Counted from the stretch's first letter, positions 1 through 12,428 are shown. The stretch is 64,000 nucleotides of DNA from Hetaerina americana (GCA_022747635.1 JAKTNV010000005.1:48575013-48639012), one strand, 5' to 3'. Translations and numbers: made by a program. The notes: a model not told the origin generated them from the sequence alone.

Positions 1-956
1 TTTCCACGATAGAGATCAGTTCCCCTAATTCCCCTTATTATAAACAGAATTTCCAATATGTGAAATTCTGTTTTACTCCAGAGTTTTTCTCCGAATTTTT
101 TAGAGTAGTGATTGATTGATTGACTCCGTGGGCTCTATATAGCAAATATTTGAGTCAGAGTAGAATTTCTGGAATAGAATAGAAACGGGGTATGTCACAA
201 CGGACATCCATGAAAGTCTGTTAAAAAAGTAACTTCTTAAAGAAGTTAAGAGTTTATCAGTAGAATATCTCTCCAATTATCGGTTTTGCACTGCGTGCGT
301 AGAGATTGTTGAAAACAGTTTTGCTGGTAATCCAACAAGTGTATTCAGGTGGAAGATGTGCGAGACTACTTGCCTAACCCCCATCAACCCTTAATACGAG
401 TAAGTGGCACCGATAGCGTCATCGGAATGCTTCACGCCGCTCCCCTACTACCTTAAATCTGATGGCTCTGAGATTGAACACCCGAACAATGTAGAAACAT
501 TCTCTGAAATTAACCTTTTACTATCCAGAATATTTCAATTAATACTCAATTTTCAACTAACAATCAGTTTTGAATATGATATTCTTTATGAATAATTGAA
601 ACTGCTACCTCATTTTATTGATTATAACAAACGATCGGCTTATCCCAGGAAAAAATTGCATGGTGAATGCATAGGATAATCATCGAATTTGAAAAAACAG
701 GCCACCTGTCAATATTCCTCCGAGCAACTGTCAAATTCCGTATTCACTAGATAACATGCTTAATTTGGTCCTAAACTTCAAACTAATAGTTGATGTAACA
801 CCATATGCAACATTTAGAATGATGATTATGGTTGTTAGTTGCTAGGCTAGCTAGGCTGACACTATAACTCACCTCGAACCACATATTTCCCATGAGATGC
901 GAACTTCGTATACCTAGGGTACTTGGTTCTAGTATTTCTTTGGGCTAACTATGTTT
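1..956. other. AT-rich sequence without recognised gene
   Basis: I see no gene here. The only open frame of note (404-595, plus) is 63 codons with no recognisable domain and ordinary AT-rich composition. A short iterated motif 'gctaggctagctaggctg' lies near 841-860 and a run of ten C at 957-966 ends the stretch. I see no tRNA-like boxes or transposon protein similarity. Confidence 0.5.
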
Positions 957-991
957 CCCCCCCCCCAAAAATATATATGCACACACATTTA

Positions 992-1024
992 TGTATATAT
1001 ATATATATATAAATAAATAAATAA

Positions 1025-1064
<40 letters not shown>
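992..1064. repeat. (TA)n / (AAAT)n / (TA)n compound microsatellite
   Basis: Two TA dinucleotide runs flank about five AAAT units. The array follows a C10 run and an ATATATGCACACACA stretch. It is a plain simple repeat. The 68-codon minus-strand reading frame across it, rich in Ile-Tyr, is a product of the repeat. Confidence 0.95.
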
Positions 1065-1066
<2 letters not shown>

Positions 1067-2330
1067 GATTACAGACACTCGGCTTGTTTGGAAGATAAAC
1101 CCAGATTTGAAAAAAAACTCTCCGGTCAATTTTTCAATACCTATTCGCCAAGACGTGGATGAAAGAAATAAAGAACACCATTTCAGAATTTTCAAACATA
1201 AACAAAATATGCATACTAATGCTAAAATATATTATTTTATCACAATAGGAAACAAATATTATTCAGAGATAAATCTTGTATACACGGTATATTCCTATGA
1301 TCGCTGATTTTACTGCATGCGTAGATTTGACGTTTCGTTATGAATATATATTTTTGTGTTGTTTTCAATAAATTTAAAATCTAGGTTCTCCATAAATATT
1401 ATTTTTGGGTATGACAAATACTAAAATTTCTTTGACTTTGATGAATCTGATGTTAAAAATCAATGATTTTTTTCGCTGCGAAACGAACAGATAATATCAC
1501 AAAACTAACGGAGAAATCTTGGGGTTGGAGTCAATCGAAGTAAAATGAGAGAATAAATAGGGTCAAAGCGCTAAAAAAAGTATAAATCGTGTGGTTGTAA
1601 TAATCCTAGCTCCAAACCACCATAACCATATGTGAGAGAACAAAATAAGATAAGCAACAACGAAAAGAATATTATGTAGAGTTATTCAAACTATGCTTGA
1701 TCGTATGAAATACCGATAACACCTTTGACACTAATGGTCTGGGACCTAGCAATTTAATAAACGCCGTCGCGGTGACTTTCTAGGTATTATGTACATGCAA
1801 TAGTAGAACGTGAGAGTCTAGTGAACTGCTCTTTAATTATAGCAATGATGGTCAAAGAAGCACGTACTCTATTCTTGGAGGAGGGGATCCAAGCTTAACA
1901 AGGATGATAGGAGAATCAACCGCAAATTTACTCTGCTTACGAAGCAAGATTTGACTAGAAGGGAAATGAAACGCGAGGAATGCAGCGATGCCTTACTCCT
2001 ACCATGTAGGTCAGGATTAAGATCTCTCTGCGGGTACAAGTCGCAGAATGCCCACCACTGGATCATTACCGAAACGTGCAGGTGAGACGTCATGAAAGGA
2101 ATTAGAAATGCATCATGACATCACTCAATAGAGGGAGCGAAGGGGTAAGTGGTTGTGTCGGCAAGAGAAGAAATGAGGAAGACGAAGGACATTGGAAGGA
2201 GAGTAAAATATATACGAAAATAAGGGGTATTTTTAGCCACTTTGGTGCCCCTCAAGGGGTAGGGCTGGTGTTGGTGAGAGATGGGAATGAGAGTGAGTGT
2301 TCAGTCGCACTCGGGAATGGAAGTAAAATT
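1065..2330. other. No recognised gene; unassigned sequence rising in GC toward 2 kb
   Basis: From 1065 to about 1840 this is ordinary AT-rich DNA. From 1850 to 2330 the composition becomes more balanced. The reading frames there (minus 1869-2093 and plus 2115-2333) are short and match nothing I recognise. This part may be the flank of the GC-rich island that follows. Confidence 0.4.
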
Positions 2331-2379
2331 TGAGAAAGGGAACGAAGGATTTCGATTACTATCAGCACCGCTGATTACG

Positions 2380-3124
2380 GATTGACGGGGGAGAGGCGAT
2401 GAGTCTCGCACAACATCCCGACGATCCCCCACGCATCGTGGGCGTTGGCAGGGTTCGTGACGACGAGGGGACGGAAGGGAGAGCGGATGAGGCATGCCCT
2501 CGCGCCCGGTGACGATGAGACAGAAGCATTCCGACGAGCCCAACGTGTATGCTCGCGAGAAACCCACTCAAATGCGACCCCAACCGCGGACGGGCCCGCT
2601 TGCCTTTCGGAGTCCGCGTCTCTCCTCGAAAATCGTCCCAGCGACCCCTCCATCCCCTTTTCGAACTCCCTCTCCCGCCACTCGATTTCATTTGAATTCC
2701 CTCTGAGGAGTGAGAAGTACCGGGAAGGAGGGATGCAAAGGGAGACATGAATTCGCGCACAGGCAGAGAGAAAAAGAGGGGAAAAGGGAGAAGGAGAGAA
2801 CTCCGCGTGTCTCTCGTCTTTGTTCGCCCGTATCCCTTTCATGGAGAGCCCCGAAAATTGACTCACTACCTCTCTATCCCTCACTCCTACTTTACGCCAC
2901 CTTTCTCCCTCTCTCTCCATCTCTCTCTCTCTCTGTCCCTCAGCCCCTCTCTTTTTTTGTCACCTCCAGCGTTCTCACAGAACCTCTCACTTTCTCCCTT
3001 CCCCTCCCCTCCTCCGACCAGCCATTCCTTTTCTTTTACTGGTATTTACGACCGAGATTTCGTTCCCCTTTTTACACCGCTACCCCTCTTCCGACCTTCC
3101 CTTCTTCTCTCACCTTCGTACGAG
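2380..3124 (+). other. GC/pyrimidine-rich island ending in a strong donor-like site
   Basis: The stretch 2380-2700 is GC-rich with many CpG dinucleotides. From about 2860 to 3110 the plus strand is almost pure pyrimidine, with CTCTCTCT runs. It ends in CGAG|GTAAGTAT at 3124/3125, a near-consensus splice donor on the plus strand. The several overlapping frames on both strands (up to 181 codons) look like a side effect of compositional bias, because a polypyrimidine strand rarely contains stop codons. A CpG-rich block followed by a donor is what an untranslated first exon and promoter could look like. No TATA box or initiator can be assigned with confidence. Confidence 0.3.
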
Positions 3125-3189
3125 GTAAGTATCCACGTCTTTCAACGCGTTCGTGCATACTTCTGTCAATGTGAAACTCGCTCGAAGTA

Positions 3190-3930
3190 AAATATTTTTT
3201 CTATCAGATAGTAGACATAGTAGATCCAGTCGGGCAGTCAGGAGATGAATTAGCGATTCTTCTCCCCACTCCTTGTTTCTCAAATGGAGGTTCACTAAGC
3301 ATGCCAAAAGCAAAGAAAATTAAATAAGAGATTCGTTGGTGAACAATCACAAATTTTTGTGAATACTAAAAGCAAGAAATTATAGAACTTCGGAGAAAAA
3401 TACTGCGCCTCAATTCGCACAAATTGAAATTTCTCTTTGCGCTCTACGTCATTCGGTGGGTGTGCATTTTTATGAACATTTTTTTTAATTCAAAGAATTT
3501 AATAAATAAGTAAAACTTAAGCAATGTAGTAAAAATTTAAATATTATATTTAATACATTTAAAAAAATACTTTTCCTCTACAAAAACATTTATTTAGCAC
3601 AAAACCACCTGGATTTTGAAGAGAATTGTCATCAGATCGATGATATCTGATACCACATCTAGGAAACCTATAGCGTGTCTTACTAAATAAAATTGTCCTT
3701 TGTAAAATAAAAATTACTAATATAGCCAGGTCACGAGTTTATTTGGCGAACCATCAAAGATTCATGCACTAATCATCAATAAACTTCACTCTCGATCATT
3801 ACTTATGCGACAGTTGAATTCATTCTAAGTCCAGGTTGTTTTTATATCTAAATTGAATTAAAGTTTGCTAGAATTTTCCAATAGTCTCTATACTACCCCA
3901 CTATTAATAATCTTCAAATAATAAAAAAAC
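3190..3930. other. AT-rich, no gene seen
   Basis: Very AT-rich sequence between the pyrimidine island and the 3' side of the first LINE. There is no open frame of note and I recognise no repeat family. Confidence 0.5.
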
Positions 3931-3935
3931 TGATT

Positions 3936-5625
3936 CTGACATCACATACAAACAAACTTCCACACCACATACAAAATGCCGTCCACATCACATACAAACA
4001 ATATTTTCAAAACTACAGTGAAGTTTATTACCCAGTGGCTACTTTACATTTCAACTTAAAACTTCTAAAATTGGATGGAAAGGGCTCAAACAAACCTCCA
4101 GGCAGCTGGTTCCAATCAATAATGGTTCTATTTAAAAAAGAGTATTTTTTCTTATTGGTTTTTTGAGTCCTTATTTTTATTTTGTGGCTATGGTCGTTTT
4201 TTCCCTTAAAGTTAGGCTTTTCTATCCCTTGCCATAAATCTTCCCACGTTTCGTCCTTTTTAACAATTCTATACATCGCGCCTAACCTGCTCCTTTTTCT
4301 TCTATTTTTCAAACTCTCCCATTTCAGTACATCTAACATATCCGTGACACTATCTGTTCTTTTGTACCTTCCGAGTACATATTTTGCTGCCTTTCTTTGA
4401 ACTTTTTCTATCTTTTTAATATGTCCCACCTCATATGGATCCCATACTATGGAGGAGTATTCTAGGATAGGGATAACCAGTAACTTATATGCTTTTTCTT
4501 TTGTGGCTACGCTACTTCCTTTTAAATTTCTCATCACCCAATGCAATACTTTAAATGCCTTCCGTGTTAAATTATCTACTTGGACTCCCCACCCAAGATC
4601 CCTAGTTAAATAAATGCCTAAATATTTGCATTGACTAGTACATGGGATTCTTTCTTCAAAGAGGGTGTAAATTTCCTTTTCTGCATTCTTTTTATTTGAA
4701 AATTTTATATGCTTACTTTTACTTATATTAATGCCCATATTATTATTTGTAACCCAGTCACCAAGGCGATCGATGTCATTTTGTAATATTACGTGGTCAT
4801 TTACATGTTCTATCCGTCTGTATATAATGCAGTCATCAGCAAAGAGTCTTATTTGGGAATGTAAATTGTTTGGTAGATCGTTTACGTAAATTAGGAAGAG
4901 TAATGGCCCAAGAACACTACCTTGTTGAACTCCTGCTAATACGCTCGCCTCATTTGAAAATGTATCTCCTAATTTTACTTTTTGAGTTCTGCCTCTGAGA
5001 AAATTTTTTATCCATTGTTTTACCCTCAAGTCCAATGGTAACGAATCCAACTTTAACAATAATTTATCGTGAGGCACTCGGTCAAAAGCTGCCGAAAAAT
5101 CAACCATTACTGCATCCACTTCCTTTCCTTCGTCTATTGCGTCGCAAAGTTACTTTGAATAGATGACTCAGGTACAAAGCTATTGCGGTATCCCCCAGTT
5201 TTAGAATGTCAATTGAGATATTATCCGGTCCCACTGACTTATTTTTCCTCACACTCCTTATTTTTTTCACAAAATATGAGTCCTCCAAGATAATACCGTT
5301 TGTCGAGGGCAGTAGGTTATTTGGTGCTGTTATACTGATGAAGTTCTCTGTCGTTTCTGAGCAATTTAGGCAAGCCTTATTTTCCTTTTTGTTTTCTATT
5401 CCCCGAAAAACATCCGTAAAGCAGGAGTTGAACATATTTGCTATTTCTACAGTGTCTGTTACAATACCATTTTCCTTAGTTTTTAATATAGTCACGCGTT
5501 CCCTGTTATCTTTCCTTGTTCTCATGTATCTATAAAATTTCGTTGCGTTGTCTTTTGAAATTGCATTGATAAGAAATTTTTCCTTTGCCTCCTTCTTTTC
5601 CCTATTTATGTTCCGGACCAAGGTC
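3936..5625 (-). mobile_element. Jockey-superfamily (L2/CR1-like) LINE, copy 1, 5'-truncated with internal deletion
   Basis: A non-LTR retrotransposon in minus orientation. It holds the reverse transcriptase (4028-5621) followed by a 3' UTR containing repeated 'tttgtatgtgatgtgg' blocks (about 3937-4015). Similarity to the downstream copies at 40.7 kb and 47.7 kb shows the family 3' UTR should continue about 150-200 bp further to an AT microsatellite tail. That end is missing here, so this copy lost its 3' terminus, while the endonuclease and ORF1 are missing on the 5' side beyond 5625. Sequence agreement with the 40.7 kb copy is high (my visual estimate, not computed), so the family amplified fairly recently. 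Family assignment rests on the RT motifs and the characteristic C-terminal domain. Confidence 0.9.
4028..5621 (-). pseudogene. LINE reverse transcriptase, broken by deletion and frame change near 5150
   Basis: Encodes the RNA-dependent DNA polymerase that copies LINE RNA at a nicked target. The downstream 363-codon frame (5119 to 4028) has RT block A 'DFSAAFDRV' (residues 7-15), 'VQQGSVLGPLLF' (64-75), the catalytic 'FADD' (93-96) and a YLGIYL motif. It ends with the jockey/L2-type tail containing 'QRKAAKYVLGRYKR', 'LKWESLKNRR' and a terminal W-N-x-LP motif. The upstream frame (5621 to 5100) carries the RT N-terminus, including 'SVGPDNISIDILK'. The two frames are offset. The junction near 5150 joins 'LYLSHLFKVTL' to 'CDAIDEGKEVDAVMVDF', so the RT segment normally lying between them (roughly 80-90 residues by family comparison) is deleted. 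The protein cannot be functional. Confidence 0.88.
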
Positions 5626-8089
5626 CTGTATATTTATTTTAAATGTTTATTTTAAAAAATGGCTGACTCGTAAATTATTGTTTCAATAAATATTTGTTCT
5701 ATTTTTTATCATCACTGCTTTTCCACGTCATTGATCAGTATGTTTTACCGCATAAATAAGCAGTCATGGTAGTGCCCTTTTAATATTCCCACTATCAAAA
5801 TTTTAGCAGTTAATGCATCATTTTTACCCTCACTACAAATATTTACTTCACTGCAATTAGTAAGAAATGACGTCCTCCCTTTTTTTCAACTCTCCAACTC
5901 AGTTTTAATTTGACAACCTTTTACAAGTAGCTTGCAGAATTATATTTTACATAGTTTATACTGGCACCTGGTTAGACTTCAACTGATAGAATTACATAGA
6001 TGCATGATTTTATAGCCTATTTAACAAATTACATTGACGTCATAAATATTGCATAATGTCTCGTAATCAGAACAACCTCCTCTCCCTCCTCTAAGACGAT
6101 GCTGCAAATAATATTGAACAATGTTGCATTTTCAAAAATAAATGCAATATTCAACTAGCTTTAGCAAATCATTTGTCAGATAAATCCATGATATCCAGTT
6201 CTTTGTATTTGCCTAGTGAGACTTGCGTATTACAGAGATAGATATAGTCACCTAATTCCTACTTCCCAAGGATTAACTTGATCATTAAAAATTTAGAAGA
6301 TCATATTTAATATTTTCACGAAAAGAAGAACCAGAACAATTGAACACCCTTTAACACACAAGAGTGAGTAATTAATGAACTACAAGATAATAGACTCAGT
6401 CTCGTGAGTAATCGCAAGGGATAAATAAATTAACCAAATGAAGAGGGGTATACGAGACCTGTATAACAGAACTTTCAGGGCATAAAAAAATTAGGATGAA
6501 ATATGGAACACGGGAGGGCTGCAGCCAACCTATCTTCGTATTCAAGTATGTCTCGTGAACACCTTTTGACGCTTGCCTTATCTTTCTGAGAGACAACTTA
6601 GCGAGAAAACCCCATCTCCCAGGGCATAAGTTTTTAGCACATAAATATATTATTTTAATCGTGAAACCAGGCCTGAAAATATTCAACTCATAATTTATTA
6701 ATCAAATCAATCAGTTTCAAATAATATGTACATGAAAATAACGTGTTGCAATATAGACATACCAGCCCGGGAAACTAGATTTTTCTTACATCTAATCTTA
6801 TCACAACCTAATTATTTTATTCCGACCCGAGATAACATTTGATCATGATTTAGGTTGCGTATTTGTTATTATATTCGCCTGAAACATGAACAACTTTTTC
6901 TGTTTTTACGTACATCCGATAACACACCGATTTTCCCCAATGGTAATTTACAGACGAGACTGTCAGGTTACCTCATAATTTAGAATAGTTTAAGCAGCTA
7001 AAATGCTTGACATATTAGTGCATGTCCAGTAATGCAGCCATTTGCTTCCTATCCTTCGATTCCAACAAATTACTAGCCTGTTCAAGTAGGAGAAAGAATA
7101 ATAGGAAAGAGAAATTATGTGTTAAAGTTTAGCTTATAATCGCTTCTATTTTATAGTAGATGACTTGAATGCATTAATATTATTCACATATGATTTGAAT
7201 TTTCGTAATGGACGCTGATTCATTTTTCCTTACAGTACTGCTTAGAATTCAATCCAACTTTTCATTTCTATACACATAGTACTTCTGTTTTAAAACCGAT
7301 ACCGATCAATCCGATTGTGAAATAATGTCTCCGTGAAAACATAAATAAATCTTATAAACATATATGCGTATGTGCATTCATGTACTGCTAACGACTACAA
7401 ATCCGTTTGATGAAAATGTTCAATGACCAGGGAAAGGAACTTTTTTGTCACGTCCGGGCTCTTCGGCCAGAGAACTTTAGGAGGCCTTTGAAATTCTATT
7501 AGGCTCTTTGCGCTCTATTCATGTGTCAAATTTGAGCTTGGCACTACTTTTCGCGAGGCTAAAATCTAAATTGACTGAAGTAAAGAACCCATTTCGCGTG
7601 AATACATTTGAACGAAGCTTTTTATCTACCTTCCGAATGACACTACATGGGTTATGCAATATGGTTTACAAATCAGAACCTTTGGGAAGTGGTAACAGTT
7701 TCTCGGCAGTGAGAGATAATAGGACCAGTTCCCGAATTAATGTTATAATTTGAGTTGGCGCAAAGTGAATCCTCATGAATCGGACGTAGTGTTGCAACAG
7801 AACTACGCGCAAAACTAGATGAAACGAACTTTACTCGGATATCTATTCAATTCCTTTTATCTATTAACTCAAATGACATTAGCACTCTCGCTTTGATCAA
7901 AACTGAGAGTTTTAACTGGTAATACTTCTCTCGCAGCGACTCTCGAAATTTGAGCAGAGGGCTATGGTTTGTTGATAACAAGGCAGTCTTGCTTACCTCT
8001 TACGGGAAAATGAGAAAACCAAAATGGGGAGTCGAGATTATAATATTCATTAAGCTAAAATAAATACAATTAAAATTTAATTACACTAC
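5626..8089. other. AT-rich sequence, no gene recognised
   Basis: The longest frame (minus 6396-6686, 96 codons) has no motif I recognise. The plus frame 7508-7753 (81 codons) lies in slightly more balanced sequence, also without similarity I can name. I see no transposon protein remnants or tRNA-like boxes. Confidence 0.45.
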
Positions 8090-8312
8090 CTCCCCGGCTT
8101 TCTCTCATTAGACTACAAACCTCTCGCTCTTCCCATCCACTGCTATACTTACCCCATTTGGTCATTCTCATCTCTCTTCCCCCGCCCTTTTATCTAAACC
8201 TTCCTTTTATCTTTTCCACCCTTCTACGGCGTCCGCGACCTTCCTTCTTTTCTCAGCTCTAAATCTTCGGTCCTTATACTTCCCAGTTTTTTTCTCTTCC
8301 TTCATCTCAGTG
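8090..8312 (+). other. Pyrimidine-rich tract (plus strand)
   Basis: C/T-rich on the plus strand with repeated CCTTCC/CTTTTATC words. It is compositionally akin to the tracts at 2.9 and 43.7 kb and the reverse of those at 14.5 and 22.6 kb. No gene is seen in it. Confidence 0.6.
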
Positions 8313-9388
8313 CCGAGCGAATTTTTTTAAGACATCTTATAAATTATGCCTCGTTGATTCCCCACAGAGATTGAATTAGTTATTTTTTTCTTCATCTCTG
8401 CGTGGCTTTACAATACACTATGTCAGTGTTTATGAAATTTAAATCTCTTATATTTTTGGGAGGGATAATTATAAATTGAAATTTCTTCCATTAAATATGC
8501 GAATAATAAAAGAGACCACTTCCCTTGTTTTTCCACACGCCTAACTAACTGCCATTAACATAAATCGCATCAAATCAAAATAGACTTTGGATAAAAGGAA
8601 CCTTTTATCTTGTTTTGGCACATCCAGTAGCCGCTGGAGTAGGCAAATGTGTTTTTATGCCCGTGATTACCTGAAATTATCATTGGTATCTAAATAGGTT
8701 TTATAAATTAAGATTTTTCAAATTCAGATTGAATATTGTCTCTGTAGTAAAGTTCCTTGAGATATTAACATAATATATAAGTTTTTAATTTATAGACTTT
8801 TTTGTGTTAAACCTGCAGTCAAAGATTGGATGGCTAGACTTAGCCATAGTATCGACCAATTCTTGTGGTATAAAATAAAAAAATACAAATATCTGGGGAA
8901 TAACTATTAATAAGAAGATAAATGAAGAATATTAATGACTTTAATGACATAGAAGCTCACATACGTAACAAAATTAAAATAAATCAATATTGAGCAGCTA
9001 AATGCTAGTGCTTATTAAAATTAATTGGCTTTCAGTTGCCACTACAGTTGGCCATATCTCCCAATTAGCACAACAGACAGCAAAAAAAATCTATTATATA
9101 TATCACAGCATATTAATTTGATACTAAAGTTCATTCAAAAGACCTGACGGGAGCAATCGAGGTAGATTTTGCTAGATAAACCGAGTGGACAAAGGTATAT
9201 TGTTTTTCGAAAGTCGCTAAAATGAGAAAGCGATCAAATATTTGAGATTCATAGCTTTGCAGTCGTTTGCAAGGTATCATAAGGTACGTGAATGCAGCCA
9301 TTCACCGCTTTCGAATAGGAAATTTGTATGTAACAAACAAAAAATAATTGCCTGCAAATGATCAATAAAGCATTTTTCCTTTTCAACT
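8313..9388. other. AT-rich, no gene seen
   Basis: No reading frame, repeat unit or RNA gene could be supported. The sequence immediately upstream of 9389 is the flank of the composite SINE/foldback element. Confidence 0.5.
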
Positions 9389-9841
9389 AATCATGTGGTT
9401 CAAACCCGGATCCCTCAATGTCCGTTCGAGTGCTTTAGCCAGTTAAGTTATCGAGGCGTCCTCTTAAACTCTGAAATTTTTGGGGGCTTTAAAGGAACAA
9501 GATCTTGTGATGAAATACCATATATGCAATGTCACAGGCATTCGTAGTCGTGCGCGACGCGCCAAAATCCATGAGGTTAAAGCCAACTTTTAAACACTTA
9601 AGCTGTTTATACCTTGAAAAATTCCAAAGAAACTGCGGGAGATTCCGCAACAGTAACTTTTAACGGAATCATCCGTTGATGTGCATTTAAATGCAACAAT
9701 TTCAGAGTGTAAAAATCATTCGGTCAAGGCGAATGATTTTTACACTGAAATTGTTGCAATGAAATGCACATTAGTGGATGACTCCGTTAAAAGTTACTTT
9801 TGCGGCATCTCCCGCAGTTTCTTTGGAATTAATCACGTGGT
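9389..9841 (-). mobile_element. Composite tRNA-SINE plus foldback element
   Basis: The unit is flanked by near-identical 11-bp direct repeats, AATCATGTGGT (9389-9399) and AATCACGTGGT (9831-9841), a probable target-site duplication. Read on the minus strand it has three parts in order: a roughly 210-bp foldback (9830-9621), a short spacer, and a body of about 200 bp. The body runs through 'ttggctttaacctc' into a tRNA-like segment with an A-box ('TAACTTAACTGG') and a B-box ('GGTTTGAACC'), where the copy stops. The same body with a better-preserved tRNA-like region occurs at 32.6 kb. It codes for no protein; the 65-codon frame over the foldback is incidental. Confidence 0.75.
9621..9830. repeat. 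Long inverted repeat (foldback), arms about 100 bp
   Basis: The outer ends are ATTCCAAAGAAACTGCGGGA (9621-9640) and its exact reverse complement (9811-9830). The arms continue inward through AGTAACTTTTAACGG / CCGTTAAAAGTTACT and GCAACAATTTCA / TGAAATTGTTGC to a loop around 9717-9735. The loop contains GTCAAGGCG, which matches the 3' acceptor end of the tRNA-like region at 32.6 kb. A few mismatches and small gaps show some age. RNA from either strand would form a long hairpin. Confidence 0.9.
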
Positions 9842-12382
9842 GATGGAATATTATCGGAGTTTACAAAGCTATGATTAGTGTGTAAATTTTTAAAAATCAA
9901 ATGAGTCCTTTCTTTTCATTTAAAACAATAAATGAGATCTCAAAAGAAAACAAAGATTAAAGGTGGCCAAATAAATTATTGAGAGAAAAATTATCATAAC
10001 TGATTCACTTCTAACATAAGAGTCACGTAACATATTGCCCCATGATTGAAAGTTTGACGCCACTGATATAGAAGTATTGTAACATAGAGTTAAATAAGAA
10101 TGTAAAAAATGACATTTTAATTCTATTTTATTTACGTATCATTTAAAAAATTATCTATTAATGGGTTAAAAATCTTTTATGAAGTAATTTGATGCCTAAG
10201 AGATTTCTAAGAGGGTCTTTTCAATGTACGCGCATATTTAATCGCCACAGAAATACCATCGTAAAAGTTAGATCTAAGTAAATCAAAGGACGATTATTTA
10301 TTTGTGATTGGCGTCCCTGGTCAAGATCTATTTGAACGGACTCTCTAAATGATACCGTACCACTCACTGATGAGGATGCTTTTCACCTGATACAGTACAA
10401 TTATGATAGGCAGGTGTTCACGGGGCTCATCGAGACTCTTATGTCCAGACTTCTAACCTCTCAAAATATAAAGTTTTCACCTTAATCAGCCTAAGCATAA
10501 TCCTATAATATTCTCTATAGCTCCTGTAAACATGTAAGACTACGGTAATTAGTTTGATTAAATTTGAATACTTTATATTACTAGTATCCATAAAGCGTTT
10601 ATGGAAAACTGTACACCAGGGAAACTAATATACTGAAAGTTGAAAGAATATAAGAGTTTATTGCGGCTAGAAATCATAATTTGAAAATGTTTGTGACTAC
10701 TATGTACTGTTATTTAATGGTGGTTTAATAGAGAAAACGAGGGTAGAAGAATATGAGCCCTCAAAACGTGGCGCAAGGGGCTGAAGGTTAAAACGGAATA
10801 CGCATGTTGAGTGCATAATTAAGAAGTAAAGAGAAGGAAAAAAGAGAAAATAATAGGTTAGAGCACGAAGAAGAAGAGGAATCAGATCGGCTGAGCAACT
10901 AATAAGCAATTGAAGTAAAAATATTGGTTGGATTGGGAAAGACCAAGAGATAAAAATATAGTCAAGAGAATAGATATTTGGGCCTAAACATTGCCCGGGA
11001 TTAATGAGAAGGAATACTGATGCACTCTGATCAGCCGTACAAAGAAAATCAAGTGCAACATGGAAACGTAGATAAATCGATAAAAAAACCCCCACTTCAA
11101 CTAATTTTTTCACTAAATATTAATTTGGAAAAGCGACTATAACTGATGTTTCCTGGCCAATGTCCGAATGAATGATTGAAAAATGCAGTGCCCAAACGTA
11201 GGGCATGTAATTAATGACAAGGTATAATAATCATATTTACCTCCCGCGTTATTTACAATTTGAAAATAAATACTCCAAGTGTGTTGGTTCTACAGATATA
11301 ATAAAATTATATCACTCGCCGCTTTCCTTCCCATAATCCAAACGGAAAAAAAGGGTGCGCATCTTTTTCTTTCGGTTTTTTCCCTTATTATGAATAAATA
11401 TTACGTTGATGTAGAAGTCACAAATTTACTATATTTACTTTCGCTCTGAAATAATTTGTACGACTTGTATTTTCCGGGCACATGTGAGAAAGTGGTGTAG
11501 TTGCGTCATATAGTATACTCATTAAGCAGATAGGTTGTTTGGAGAATATTTTAATCCCGCACAAATGGATGACCTTCCTTTATTTGATGACCCAAGTCCA
11601 AATTACCATCAGCTTTTTTTGTCAGGGTGATAAAGGAATGCGGCAATCAAAATGTTCCCGAACAACTAAAAATAAGCGTGTTTTCTAGTTACCATTCACA
11701 ATCGAGGCCGTCACGTAATTCTATTGCTTGAATGGCCACTCCACTGGGACCAGACTGCAATTCTCTTAAAGAAAAGAAACGCTACCTGGACTACTACACG
11801 TACATACGTCTGGCTTCTACCCTTGACCTGGCTGAATATTAGATAAGTCAAAGATGAAATTATGATTAACTTTTTAGGTACAGGGTCATCGGAACATGCA
11901 AATCCTTCCATAACGTGAAGGTCCTTGAACCTAGGAGGGGGAGACAATGGACTGGAAATATTTTAGTTGGCGTGTGCGTGTTCTTGTGTAAGCTTTTAAA
12001 AGAGGTTGGGCAAGAACAATATTTTGTGATTATAACTCTCTAAATCTCCCAACTGGGAGCTTCGTCTTTCACTGGAGAAATATTCACAGTCCAGTTTTTG
12101 CCACCCATAAAATCATGAAACTGTTTTGACCGTCATGTATGAAAGAAAACATAAGCGGGATAAGTAGAGAATTTCTAGTATGAGTCAGCTCTTTTCAGCA
12201 CGGTAAATCATTTGTATCGATTATATAAATTAATTTTCAGGATGTTTCCTTAAGTTCTACTTTTTGAATATTAAATTTAACGTTAATGGTAATATCAGAA
12301 GTAGTAACTCTTCGCACTAAAGTTTCTCTATTGACACTATTAAAGAAAGAAATTAGCCTGGAGCGAAAATCTTTTGAATGGT

Positions 12383-12385
<3 letters not shown>
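9842..12385. other. AT-rich, no gene recognised
   Basis: The only long frame is minus 10700-11113 (137 codons), rich in Leu/Phe/Ile/Tyr. Its hydrophobic character follows from the AT-rich code, and I recognise no family, start context or splice structure. Minus 11711-11947 (78 codons) is equally anonymous. No RNA genes or transposon remnants were seen. Confidence 0.4.

Positions 12386-12426
<41 letters not shown>
12386..12426. repeat. (TA)n microsatellite
   Basis: About twenty uninterrupted TA units. Confidence 0.97.

Positions 12427-12428
<2 letters not shown>

Noticed and set aside
2362..3190. Several overlapping frames of 100-181 codons on both strands
   Set aside because: They are mutually overlapping, driven by CpG/pyrimidine bias, with no recognisable protein. 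Only the donor-like site was kept.
10700..11113. 137-codon hydrophobic minus frame
   Set aside because: AT-rich code favours Phe/Leu/Ile/Tyr. It has no family similarity, topology pattern or splice signals I would defend.
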